A stretch of DNA of 9,837 nt from Bacteroidota bacterium (GCA_018267795.1 JAFDXS010000055.1:1-9837), one strand, 5' to 3'; positions 1 through 7,079 are shown, numbered from the stretch's first letter. Notes: a model not told the origin generated them from the letters alone. Translations and numbers: made by a program.

Positions 1-750
1 TTTTGGTGTACGGAATATGCAATGGTTGCGAAATACTTTGCTATACGTAATGGGCTGAAGCATTTTATATGGTTGAAGGGTCAGGATGCGAGAGAGGGAA
101 ACCAATTCGTGCGACTGATTAAGCCAAAGGAAAATGAACTGATCGCTATCTCTGATTTTGTGGCAGATGAGTTTTATAGGAACTATAAAGTAAGACCCTT
201 GCACGTTGTGCCTAACGCAATAGATGAATCGCTGTTTGCTGACGGACAGGTAGAAAGGGATATTGATATACTTGGTGTAGGGTCACTGATACCATTGAAG
301 CAATATGATATTTTTATAGAAATAGTGAAAGAGCTAAAGACTAAAGTCCCGGATATAAATGCAGTTATATGTGGTAAAGGACCAGAGGCAGATAAGCTTA
401 AAGGAATAATAAGCACACAGCTGCTAAATAACCATATTGCGATAATAGGTGAGCGGCCACATGCTGAAGTCCTGAAATTGATGCAGCGCTCAAAAATCTT
501 ATTGCATCCTTCTTCCTATGAAGGCTTTAGCACCGTATGCCTTGAGGCATTATATGCAGGTATGCATGTTGTTAGCTTTCATAAACCTATGAAAGAGGAT
601 ATTAAAAACTGGCATATCGTAAAGGATAAAAATGAGATGACGCAAAAGGCTATGACGCTTCTTGCGGACCTTAATGTGAAATTTGAACGTGTGCGTGTTT
701 ATGCAATGGAAGATACTGTGAATACTGTAATGAGGTTGTTTAATACTTAA
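1..750 (+). CDS. Glycosyltransferase family 4 (GT-B fold), 5' end outside the window
   Basis: The frame is open to base 1 (first residues FWCTEYAM), so the ATG at 22 is internal or not the true start; 249 residues are visible. The part present is the end of the N-terminal Rossmann lobe and the whole C-terminal donor-binding lobe of a GT-B enzyme. Seen, numbered from the Met at base 22: the inter-lobe segment VVPNAID (62-68), the strand-turn DIDILGVGSLIPLKQYD (80-96), ICGKGPEADKL (116-126), and the EX7E donor site EGFSTVCLE with Glu167 and Glu175. In this family such enzymes move a sugar from a nucleotide-sugar donor to a lipid-linked or growing glycan acceptor at the cytoplasmic face of the inner membrane. 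Donor and acceptor cannot be told. It is followed after 67 bp by a methyltransferase on the same strand, consistent with a polysaccharide locus. The family call is firm; the specificity is unknown. Confidence 0.9.
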   Translation, partial: FWCTEYAMVAKYFAIRNGLKHFIWLKGQDAREGNQFVRLIKPKENELIAISDFVADEFYRNYKVRPLHVVPNAIDESLFADGQVERDIDILGVGSLIPLKQYDIFIEIVKELKTKVPDINAVICGKGPEADKLKGIISTQLLNNHIAIIGERPHAEVLKLMQRSKILLHPSSYEGFSTVCLEALYAGMHVVSFHKPMKEDIKNWHIVKDKNEMTQKAMTLLADLNVKFERVRVYAMEDTVNTVMRLFNT

Positions 751-799
751 CTATTAGAAATAAATTATAATATTATTTATTATATTTAGACGTTAAGTT

Positions 800-816
800 T
801 TCTATTCGTGATAGAA
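800..816 (+). other. Small perfect hairpin just upstream of the methyltransferase start
   Basis: TTCTAT (800-805) and ATAGAA (811-816) are perfectly complementary around a 5-base loop, TCGTG. The structure ends one base before the ATG at 818. With a single G-C pair it is weak as RNA. It could be a translation-modulating stem, a protein-binding dyad, or chance in an A+T-rich spacer. The rest of the 751-817 gap is very A+T rich, with no convincing promoter and no T-tailed terminator, so read-through from the glycosyltransferase gene is plausible. Confidence 0.25.
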
Positions 817-817
817 T

Positions 818-1507
818 ATGACAGCGTCAAATTATAGCATTCCTGTTATTTCTTTTTATGATCTGCATGCTGCTGAATATAATAGCCATATGTCTGCATC
901 AGACAATAGAGTCAGATCAACAGTGTGGCAATGTTTCAATGAATATGTTCCAATGGGCAAAGTGCTTGATTTTGGAGGGGGAACAGGACTTGACCTTTTA
1001 TGGCTAAGCGAACGATATGAAAAAGTATTTTTTCTGGAGCCATCTGTGAATATGAGAGCAGAAGCTCACAAGGTAGCTTTGAGCTGTTCGAATGTTTATT
1101 TTGTAGAAAATAATATCGACTTTAACGATTGGAGCTATGACAATCTGCCATTCTATGGAAAATTGAATGGTGTGATGGCGGACTTTGCGGTATTTAATTG
1201 TATCAAAAATATTGACATTCTTTTCGAAAAGCTGGCATTGGTCTGTGCAAATAACAGTTATGTAATTGCTTTGGTGCTTGATGCCAGCCTGAAAAAACTT
1301 TTTAAAAATTATTCTTTAAAGTTTGTCTTAAGATCAATTTTGAATCAGCAAATAGAAATGGCGAATAATGAGAAAGGCATTTCTCACACCACTTACCTGC
1401 ACGCTTTAAAACAATATGCATCGGCTGCAAAGAAATGTTTTGAACTGATTAATTATATGCCGGTTGCAGATTCGAATTTTGCAATTTTAATTTTTCAGAA
1501 AAAATGA
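818..1507 (+). CDS. Class I SAM-dependent methyltransferase
   Basis: A 229-residue Rossmann-fold methyltransferase. Motif I is VLDFGGGTG at residues 49-57. The acidic residue ending strand 2, which should bind the ribose hydroxyls of SAM, is Glu74 in FFLEPS. A motif IV-like strand reads ADFAVFNCI at 121-129. The C-terminal part (about 160-229) carries a Lys/Phe-rich helix and the ending FAILIFQKK, typical of the last beta strand of the fold. No transmembrane segment or signal peptide is seen. The acceptor is unknown; next to glycosyltransferases, a sugar hydroxyl or a lipid-linked intermediate is a reasonable inference. Its TGA overlaps the ATG of the next gene in an ATGA, so the two are probably translationally coupled. 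Codons are more A+T rich than in the genes after 2526. Family is sure; substrate is not. Confidence 0.85.
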   Translation: MTASNYSIPVISFYDLHAAEYNSHMSASDNRVRSTVWQCFNEYVPMGKVLDFGGGTGLDLLWLSERYEKVFFLEPSVNMRAEAHKVALSCSNVYFVENNIDFNDWSYDNLPFYGKLNGVMADFAVFNCIKNIDILFEKLALVCANNSYVIALVLDASLKKLFKNYSLKFVLRSILNQQIEMANNEKGISHTTYLHALKQYASAAKKCFELINYMPVADSNFAILIFQKK

Positions 1508-2406
1508 ATAAGCTACTCAGAAAAATACTTTTAGGTTATTCAAATCCACAAAAATATCCCGCGATTAGAGTTAAGAGTAATGAAATAAAGGAGCGTGTCC
1601 TTCTTTATAGCGAAGGAAAAATAAGTGATATAACGGCGAACCATTCTATTGTTTGTGAGAAACCTTTTTGTATTGCAATATTTTTTCTCGATGGACAACA
1701 AGCCTTTAATTTGAACAAAATAGAAATACGAGTAGAACGAGGAGCTAAAGTAGTTGCAAAGCTTAAGCTTACTTTAAAGGATCAAATTGATGCAGGGGGA
1801 ACATCGGTATTTATATATGAAATTGATGAGGCGAAGACCTTCCAGTTAAGTAATGTTCGCCAATATTTCCTAATGCGTTATTTTCTTCGTGAGAAAAAGC
1901 TAACCGAAAAAGAAGGGAAGATCTATGCTGCATTATATTCATATCCCCGTGAAGTTGTAATTATATCATATGAAGAAGATGGATATTATAACATGTTCCC
2001 GATGGATTTTCGACGTTACTACGAATTGGATAATCTGTATGTTTTTGGTTTAAGATCTACAAATATTACTTTAGGTAAAATTTTAGAATCAGGCAAATTG
2101 GTGGCTTGCAATACAGATGCTGCAAAGCTGGAGGACATATACTATTTAGGCAGGCATCATAGTACTATGCCACCGCAAAAAAATGATATGCCTTTTGAAC
2201 TTGTTAAAAGTGAATTGTACGCATTTCCGGTTCCCGCTTTTTCTGCCTCGTACAAAGAGGTGAAAATAATAAACAGCAAGAAAATAGGAAGTCATGTGCT
2301 GATGATAGGTAAAGTAGTGAACAAAAAGGAAATAAGGCCTGATGAGTGTTCGGTTTACCACATTCACTTTTTTGAATACGTAAAAGCAGGGTATAGGCAA
2401 TTGTAA
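1504..2406 (+). CDS. Protein with a flavin-reductase-like (FMN-binding split-barrel) C-terminal domain
   Basis: A 300-residue protein starting in the ATGA overlap with the methyltransferase. Residues about 145-290 follow the pattern of the flavin reductase-like domain (RutF/DIM6/NTAB type): YPREVVIISYEEDG (147-160), NMFPMDF (163-169), FGLRST (181-186), a VACNTD strand (200-205), DIYYLGRHHS (211-220) where the family often has a Gly-Arg-x-Ser segment, and IGSHVLMIGKVV (261-272), like the usual 'GDHxLFIGEV' strand. Residues 1-140 form a separate, mostly beta, Lys/Ile-rich region that I do not recognise. Family members bind FMN and either reduce free flavin with NAD(P)H for a partner or act on other cofactors. 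Whether this one keeps FMN binding cannot be judged by eye. No membrane segment or export signal is visible. A terminator overlaps its stop codon. The C-terminal call rests on pattern resemblance only. Confidence 0.6.
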   Translation: MNKLLRKILLGYSNPQKYPAIRVKSNEIKERVLLYSEGKISDITANHSIVCEKPFCIAIFFLDGQQAFNLNKIEIRVERGAKVVAKLKLTLKDQIDAGGTSVFIYEIDEAKTFQLSNVRQYFLMRYFLREKKLTEKEGKIYAALYSYPREVVIISYEEDGYYNMFPMDFRRYYELDNLYVFGLRSTNITLGKILESGKLVACNTDAAKLEDIYYLGRHHSTMPPQKNDMPFELVKSELYAFPVPAFSASYKEVKIINSKKIGSHVLMIGKVVNKKEIRPDECSVYHIHFFEYVKAGYRQL

Positions 2407-2429
2407 TATTGCGCTTATACCCGTTTTTT
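2389..2429 (+). terminator. Rho-independent terminator overlapping the stop codon of the flavin-reductase-like gene
   Basis: GGGTATA (2389-2395) pairs perfectly with TATACCC (2416-2422). The stem continues with GGC (2396-2398, one G-U pair) against GCT (2413-2415), then AAT (2399-2401) against ATT (2408-2410), with a 2-base bulge at 2411-2412. The loop is about 6 bases and contains the TAA stop (2404-2406). The stem is followed directly by G and six T (2424-2429), the expected U tract. It should end the first transcription unit and separate it from the radical SAM cassette. Confidence 0.75.
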
Positions 2430-2525
2430 AGGGTATGGTAGCCTTATTTCCCATTTCAGCAGGCTTACACAAGCTTTAGCAATAGTATTAATTATCTTTA
2501 CTGTAAGTAAAATCCGTTCATAAGC
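2430..2525 (+). promoter_or_regulatory. Spacer likely to carry the promoter of the radical SAM/methyltransferase unit
   Basis: The spacer lies between a terminator and the next start codon, so a promoter is expected here. The best match to the Bacteroidota -7 element TAnnTTTG is TATCTTTA at 2493-2500 (last base differs), which would give a leader of about 20 bases. No convincing -33 TTTG box sits at the right distance. A short stem, AGGCTT (2461-2466) with AAGCTT (2471-2476), and a 5-bp dyad, TTTAC/GTAAA (2497-2511), overlap the region. No cobalamin riboswitch box is visible. This is a guess from position plus a partial motif. Confidence 0.3.
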
Positions 2526-4025
2526 ATGAACAAAATTCTCTTTTTTAACCCCCAGAGCGCAATTGCTAAACACAGGATACCTAACTCTATACTGAGCATT
2601 GCGGCATCTGTAGAGGGGAAGTACGACTGGACCATTGTAGATGGGAATAGGGAAACAGATCCCCTGGCAAAGATGATGGATTACCTGGCCACAGGCGAGT
2701 ATAAATACCTGGGTTTTACAGTAATGCCTGGCCCGCAGGTAAAGCAAGCTGTACCCTTTGCAAAGGCGATAAAGGAAAGATATCCTGATGTCTTTATGAT
2801 ATGGGGAGGCTATTTCCCTGCAAGTCATTTTAAGGTGATATTGAATTCAGGCTACGTAGATTTTATAGTAAATGGCCCCGGCGACCATGCATTTCCCGCG
2901 CTTATTGATGCGCTGGAGCATGACACTCCTTATGAGCTTATAAAGAACATTATTTACAAGTCGGGGGATAATGTTATTAAAACTATTAAAGAGGATTTAT
3001 TTGATCAGGATCCTCTGCCTCCCCTACCTTATAATAAGCTGAGTGAAATCTATTCTATCGATAAATACCTGGGCAAAACATATCTCGGTGAGCGTACCCT
3101 GGCCTATCATTCCAGTATAGGCTGCCCTTTTACCTGCTCGTTCTGTGCTGTAGTCCCAATATATGAAGCGAGGTGGAAGGGAAAATCAGCACAACTAGTT
3201 TACAATGATATAAAATACATAAAAGACAGGTGGGGCGCTGATGCAATAGAGTTTCATGACAACAATTTCTTTGTATCTGAAAAACGGGCTGTTGAATTTT
3301 CCAATCTAATACGGCCGGAGAAGATGAACTGGTGGGGCATGGCTCGTATAGACACCATGTCGAAATTTAAAGATGATTCGCTGGCCCGTATTCGTGAGGC
3401 TGGCTGTCGTATCATATTCTTTGGTGCCGAGAGCGGAAATAATAATATACTAAAGCAACTGGATAAAGGCGGTACACAAACAGGTGACCAGATTGCTGCA
3501 TTTGCTGAAAGGATGAAGCGGTTTGATATTATACCTGAATATTCGTTTGTGTTGGGAACGCCTGCGCCCACACCGGAAGAAGTGAACGCACAAATAGATT
3601 TTGAAATAGAATTTATTAAAAAAATAAAACGCATTAACCCCAAAACGGAGATAGTGCTATATACTTATAGCCCTGTACCTACCGAAGGTTCAGACCTTTA
3701 TAACGAGGTGCTTGCCAGCGGCTTTAGATATCCTGAAAAGCTGGAAGACTGGGTGTCGCCACAATGGGAAGATTTAGACCTGCGTAAGAATCACCTGACG
3801 CCATGGCTTAAACCGGAGATGATCGATAAGATAAGAAATTTCGAAACTGTGCTAAATGGCCGCTACCCTACAGCCACTGATATAAGGCTTAATGGCCTGC
3901 AGAAGAGTGCTATAAAACTAGTATCCGGTATAAGGTATAAGGTAAACATGTACAAGTATCCTTACGAAATCAAATTCCTGCAAAGGCTATGGAAGTATCG
4001 CCAGCCTGAGATACAGGGCTTTTAA
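2526..4025 (+). CDS. B12-binding-domain radical SAM enzyme A
   Basis: A 499-residue enzyme of three parts. Residues 1-135 look like a cobalamin-binding Rossmann domain: MNKILFFNPQ, the WTIVDGN strand, YLGFTVMPGPQ (61-71), the loop IWGGYFPASH (92-101), and the end VDFIVNGPGDHAFPAL (111-126). There is no DxHxxG motif, as is common in radical SAM members of this superfamily. Residues about 190-400 form the radical SAM barrel, with the [4Fe-4S] ligands CPFTCSFC (Cys200, Cys204, Cys207), FHDNNFF (243-249), FFGAESG (298-304) and YSPVPTEGSDLY (381-392). A C-terminal region (about 400-499, with DLRKNHLTPWL at 418-428) looks family-specific and is basic near its end. Known members of the superfamily use SAM and methylcobalamin to methylate unactivated carbon or phosphorus, or do ring chemistry. 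The substrate here is unknown. A methyltransferase gene follows after 18 bp. I recall close relatives in several phyla but could not check this. Confidence 0.88.
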   Translation: MNKILFFNPQSAIAKHRIPNSILSIAASVEGKYDWTIVDGNRETDPLAKMMDYLATGEYKYLGFTVMPGPQVKQAVPFAKAIKERYPDVFMIWGGYFPASHFKVILNSGYVDFIVNGPGDHAFPALIDALEHDTPYELIKNIIYKSGDNVIKTIKEDLFDQDPLPPLPYNKLSEIYSIDKYLGKTYLGERTLAYHSSIGCPFTCSFCAVVPIYEARWKGKSAQLVYNDIKYIKDRWGADAIEFHDNNFFVSEKRAVEFSNLIRPEKMNWWGMARIDTMSKFKDDSLARIREAGCRIIFFGAESGNNNILKQLDKGGTQTGDQIAAFAERMKRFDIIPEYSFVLGTPAPTPEEVNAQIDFEIEFIKKIKRINPKTEIVLYTYSPVPTEGSDLYNEVLASGFRYPEKLEDWVSPQWEDLDLRKNHLTPWLKPEMIDKIRNFETVLNGRYPTATDIRLNGLQKSAIKLVSGIRYKVNMYKYPYEIKFLQRLWKYRQPEIQGF

Positions 4026-4043
4026 CTAAACGCCGGGAAGTAT

Positions 4044-4775
4044 ATGGGGAATAATCTTTTTTCACATGGAAATGTAGCGGGCTCGTCTTTTTCGCAGCTT
4101 TACATACAACTGCGTAAAAAAGAGCAAAGGATATATACTGATGAGCAGGTATCCCGTTTACCGGTAATTGAAGATAATCATTCACACTATAATGAGTGGA
4201 AATACAGGAGGCAATCGAGTGAAAGACTTGTAGATTACCTTGCAAATAAAACCAGAGCTTTAAACGTGCTGGAAGTAGGTTGTGGTAATGGGTGGTTGTC
4301 TGCCAAAATAGCTGAGGTGCCTGACGCTACAGTTATAGGCATAGATGTAAATATTGAAGAGCTTAACCAGGCAAAAAGAGTATTTGAAAAAGAGAATTTG
4401 CAGTTTTCAGTTGCAGAGATTAGTGACTTGAGTAACAATGAATTTGACATAATAATATTTGCAGCCTCTATCCAATACTTTGCTTCTTTTAAAAAAGTAA
4501 TAGACATAGCAATGGCAATGCTGTCAGAAGACGGGGAAATACATATTATTGATACACCCTTATATAAATCTTCGGAAATTACTGAAGCTGCAAAAAGGTC
4601 AAGGCTGTATTATTCGGGTATGGGATTCAGAGAAATGAGCAATTATTATTTTCAGCATTCAATAGAGGAACTGCAAGGATATAATTATAAGATGTTGTTT
4701 GATCCGCATACATTGAGCAATAGATTTTTAAGAAAAAGAGGCCTTTTTTATTGGGTATGTATTAGGAAGCAATAG
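4044..4775 (+). CDS. Class I SAM-dependent methyltransferase, partner of radical SAM A
   Basis: A 243-residue methyltransferase of the Methyltransf_11/25 style. Motif I is VLEVGCGNG at residues 75-83, with Asp101 (VIGIDVN) as the SAM ribose ligand. A motif IV-like FDIIIFAASIQYF follows at about 135-147, and the strand GEIHIIDTPLY after it. A 70-residue N-terminal extension precedes the fold and includes HSHYNEWKYRRQSS at 46-59, probably forming a helical lid over the acceptor site. The C-terminus, RGLFYWVCIRKQ, is the last strand. No membrane segment is seen. It starts 18 bp after radical SAM A and ends 11 bp before radical SAM B; a weak GGGAAG at 4035-4040 precedes the ATG. It probably methylates the same pathway intermediate as its neighbours, but the acceptor atom (O, N or C) cannot be told. 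Confidence 0.86.
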   Translation: MGNNLFSHGNVAGSSFSQLYIQLRKKEQRIYTDEQVSRLPVIEDNHSHYNEWKYRRQSSERLVDYLANKTRALNVLEVGCGNGWLSAKIAEVPDATVIGIDVNIEELNQAKRVFEKENLQFSVAEISDLSNNEFDIIIFAASIQYFASFKKVIDIAMAMLSEDGEIHIIDTPLYKSSEITEAAKRSRLYYSGMGFREMSNYYFQHSIEELQGYNYKMLFDPHTLSNRFLRKRGLFYWVCIRKQ

Positions 4776-4786
4776 CAAAGCGAAAA

Positions 4787-6265
4787 ATGAAAAAAATACT
4801 TTTCAGCCATTCATATTTTCTGCGTTTTGACCCCAAACAATGGGAGATAGGGCAGCCATACGCGCCATTAGGCACTTTGTATGCTGCTGCTTATATGCGT
4901 GCAAATGGCTATGATGTTTCTTTGTTCGATACCATGTTTGCATACGGACCTGATGAGGTGATTGCATATTTAGAACAATACAGGCCGGATTATTTTGTGC
5001 TTTATGATGACGGCTTTAATTATCTCACCAAGATGTGCCTCACAAATATGCGTGAGGCTGCATTCCGAATGAGTAAGTTGGCTAAAGAGTATGGCTGCAA
5101 GGTGATAGTGTCCAGCTCTGATAGTACAGATCGCTATGAAGAATATCTTAATGAAGGGGCTGATTTTGTTTTAATAGGTGAGGCGGAGCTTACATTGCAG
5201 GAGCTATTGGATACTATAAATAATGATGATGCCAGTTTGCTGCAGGTTCAGGGATTAGCGTATAAGGGAGCGGATGGAATAATAAAAACGGGCAGGAGAA
5301 ATGTTTTGAAAGACCTCGATGGTCTACCAATGCCTGCCTGGGATTTGATAGATATAGAGCCTTACAGGAAATGCTGGCTAAGTCATGCAGGATATTTCTC
5401 GATGAATATGGGTACCACACGTGGCTGCCCCTTTAAATGCAACTGGTGTGCAAAGCCTATATATGGCAATAGGTACAACTCACGTTCGCCGCAAAATGTA
5501 GTTGCTGAACTGAAATATCTTAAAAACAAATTTCAGTTTGACCATATCTGGTTTTGTGATGACATTTTTGGTTTAAAGCCCGGTTGGGTAAAAGAATTTG
5601 CAGCACTTGTGGAGCAGGAACAACTGCAGTTTAAATTTAAAATACAATCGAGAGCAGATCTATTGCTGCAGGATGATAATATTAAATTCCTGGCTGCGTC
5701 GGGCTGCGATAATGTGTGGATAGGTGCTGAAAGTGGCTCGCAGAAAATATTGGATGCCATGGATAAAGGCATAACCATAGCCCAGATAAAAGAAGCAACC
5801 AGGCTACTGAAGAAATATGGAATAAAGCCTTCTTTCTTTATACAGTTTGGCTACCTGGGCGAAACAAAGGCTGATATAGAAAAGACTATAGAAATGATAA
5901 ACGACCTTTTGCCTTACAGTATAGGTGTGTCTGTGTCTTATCCACTGCCCGGTACAGTGTTTTATGAAAAGGTAAAACAGGATATGAAAGAGAAAACGAA
6001 CTGGACAGATTCTGATGAGCTACAGTTGATGTTTCACAATACCTACCAGCCAGCATTTTACAAACAGCTGCATCGCTATGTGCAGGAGAATTATAGAAAA
6101 CACCTGGCTATAGAACAGGCTAAGAAAGTGCTACGTGAACCCGCTGGAATTTCTTTTGCCGGTTTAAGAAAAATAATGTCCATACTCTATTACGCTCCTT
6201 CTGTATTTATCGCCAAACTAAAATTGAACACGCTGGAAAAGCCGACAAAAGTTATATATGAGTAA
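4787..6265 (+). CDS. B12-binding-domain radical SAM enzyme B
   Basis: A 492-residue protein. The N-terminal 1-145 region has the cobalamin-binding Rossmann layout: MKKILFSHSY, APLGTLYAAAYMRANGYDVSLFD (26-48), PDYFVLYDDG (67-76), and GADFVLIGEAELTLQEL (124-140). In the loop where relatives often have Gly-Gly-x-His-Pro-Thr, this one reads SSSDSTD (109-115). There is no DxHxxG motif. The radical SAM barrel carries TRGCPFKCNWC, with ligands Cys214, Cys218 and Cys221, then HIWFCDDIFGLKPGW (253-267), IQSRADLL (286-293), WIGAESG (311-317), and SVSYPLPGTVFYEKV. The C-terminal 90 residues are helical and basic. It is clearly a different subfamily from radical SAM A, not a recent duplicate. Members of the wider group include BchE and various C-methylases; the reaction here is unknown. 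Its stop overlaps the next methyltransferase start by 8 bp, arguing for coupled expression. Confidence 0.87.
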   Translation: MKKILFSHSYFLRFDPKQWEIGQPYAPLGTLYAAAYMRANGYDVSLFDTMFAYGPDEVIAYLEQYRPDYFVLYDDGFNYLTKMCLTNMREAAFRMSKLAKEYGCKVIVSSSDSTDRYEEYLNEGADFVLIGEAELTLQELLDTINNDDASLLQVQGLAYKGADGIIKTGRRNVLKDLDGLPMPAWDLIDIEPYRKCWLSHAGYFSMNMGTTRGCPFKCNWCAKPIYGNRYNSRSPQNVVAELKYLKNKFQFDHIWFCDDIFGLKPGWVKEFAALVEQEQLQFKFKIQSRADLLLQDDNIKFLAASGCDNVWIGAESGSQKILDAMDKGITIAQIKEATRLLKKYGIKPSFFIQFGYLGETKADIEKTIEMINDLLPYSIGVSVSYPLPGTVFYEKVKQDMKEKTNWTDSDELQLMFHNTYQPAFYKQLHRYVQENYRKHLAIEQAKKVLREPAGISFAGLRKIMSILYYAPSVFIAKLKLNTLEKPTKVIYE

Positions 6266-7079
6266 GGCTAAAGGCATGGATAATGAACAGGTCACAGCCG
6301 AGGCATTCTCCAGGCAGTCAGCGATATTTGATAAAATATACAGCCCAAATACTATAATACAATACAAGCGGCAAAGAGTAAGGGATGTGGTAAACAGATA
6401 CTTGCCTGCTAATAGCAGGATACTGGAACTGAATGCGGGTACAGGTGAGGATACTATTTATTTTGCTACTCATGGACACAGAGTACATGCCACAGATATA
6501 TCAGGCGGGATGCTTGCAAAGCTGAATGAAAAAGTACGTGCTGCCCATGCTGACGGAAACGTAACTACAGAACAATGTTCATTTACTGCATTAAACAGCC
6601 TGAAAGATAAAGGGCCTTATGATTTGATATTTTCAAACTTCGCAGGCTTAAATTGTACGGGCAGGCTTAATGATGTGCTATGTTCCTTCGATCCGCTGCT
6701 TGCTGAGAACGGACTTGTGGTATTGGTGCTCCTGCCACCGTTTTGCCTATGGGAAACTTTTTTGGCATTGCGTGGAAATTTTAAGGCGGCCTTTAGAAGA
6801 TTTAATAGTAAAAATGGGGTTGATGCGCATATTGAAGGTGTGCATTTTACCTGCTGGTATTATAAGCCACAATATGTTATCAATAATCTGAAAGGCAGTT
6901 ATGAAGTGCTGGATGTGGAAGGTTTGTGTAGTATAGTACCCCCATCTTATTTCGAGAATTTTCCGCATAAGCATCCACGGGTATATAAAACACTGAAAGG
7001 GCTTGAGCATAGGTTTAAAAGTAAATGGCCCTGGAAGAATATTGGAGATTACTACATTATAGCACTAAGAAAGAAATGA
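6258..7079 (+). CDS. Class I SAM-dependent methyltransferase, partner of radical SAM B
   Basis: A 273-residue methyltransferase. Motif I is ILELNAGTG at residues 55-63, with Asn in place of the usual Gly after Glu-Leu. Asp80 in VHATDIS is the SAM ribose ligand, and YDLIFSNFAGLNC (about 120-132) is the motif IV region. After the core comes a large insert of about 90 residues, rich in aromatic and basic residues, including LALRGNFKAAFRRFNS and VHFTCWYY. The protein closes with the strand DYYIIALRKK. The insert probably forms the acceptor pocket or a membrane-facing surface; this is inference. The ATG at 6258 overlaps the radical SAM B gene by 8 bp. A second in-frame ATG at 6276 would remove the overlap and cost six residues, leaving the fold intact, so the exact start is uncertain. 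The stop lies 3 bp from the stop of the converging gene. Confidence 0.86.
   Translation: MSKAKGMDNEQVTAEAFSRQSAIFDKIYSPNTIIQYKRQRVRDVVNRYLPANSRILELNAGTGEDTIYFATHGHRVHATDISGGMLAKLNEKVRAAHADGNVTTEQCSFTALNSLKDKGPYDLIFSNFAGLNCTGRLNDVLCSFDPLLAENGLVVLVLLPPFCLWETFLALRGNFKAAFRRFNSKNGVDAHIEGVHFTCWYYKPQYVINNLKGSYEVLDVEGLCSIVPPSYFENFPHKHPRVYKTLKGLEHRFKSKWPWKNIGDYYIIALRKK

Noticed and set aside
751..799. Possible promoter or terminator in the A+T-rich gap after the first glycosyltransferase
   Set aside because: TATATTTA (781-788) partly resembles a Bacteroidota -7 box but has no TTTG at the right distance. The AAATAA/TTATTT dyad (758-778) has no G-C pairs, so neither call is supported.
2415..2828. Minus-strand open frame of 137 codons over the spacer and the start of radical SAM A
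   Set aside because: Most of it is antisense to the well-supported cobalamin-type domain. The protein is Cys/Tyr/His-rich with no recognisable motif, and it would read through the terminator region.
3254..3643. Minus-strand open frame of 129 codons inside radical SAM A
   Set aside because: It lies wholly antisense to the radical SAM barrel, and its Ser/Ile-rich composition is that of a shadow frame.
3873..3879. GCCACTG, resembling the core of a cobalamin riboswitch box
   Set aside because: It sits inside the coding sequence of radical SAM A near its C-terminus, with no surrounding riboswitch fold. The true leader before 2526 has no such box and is too short for a normal cobalamin riboswitch.
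2526..6265. Recent tandem duplication of the radical SAM genes
   Set aside because: The proteins share only the superfamily layout. Their Cys motifs (CPFTCSFC versus CPFKCNWC), cobalamin loops and C-terminal regions differ throughout.
6670..6891. Plus-strand 73-codon frame inside the last methyltransferase
   Set aside because: It is out of frame within a gene with clear SAM-binding motifs and is a product of overlapping reading frames.
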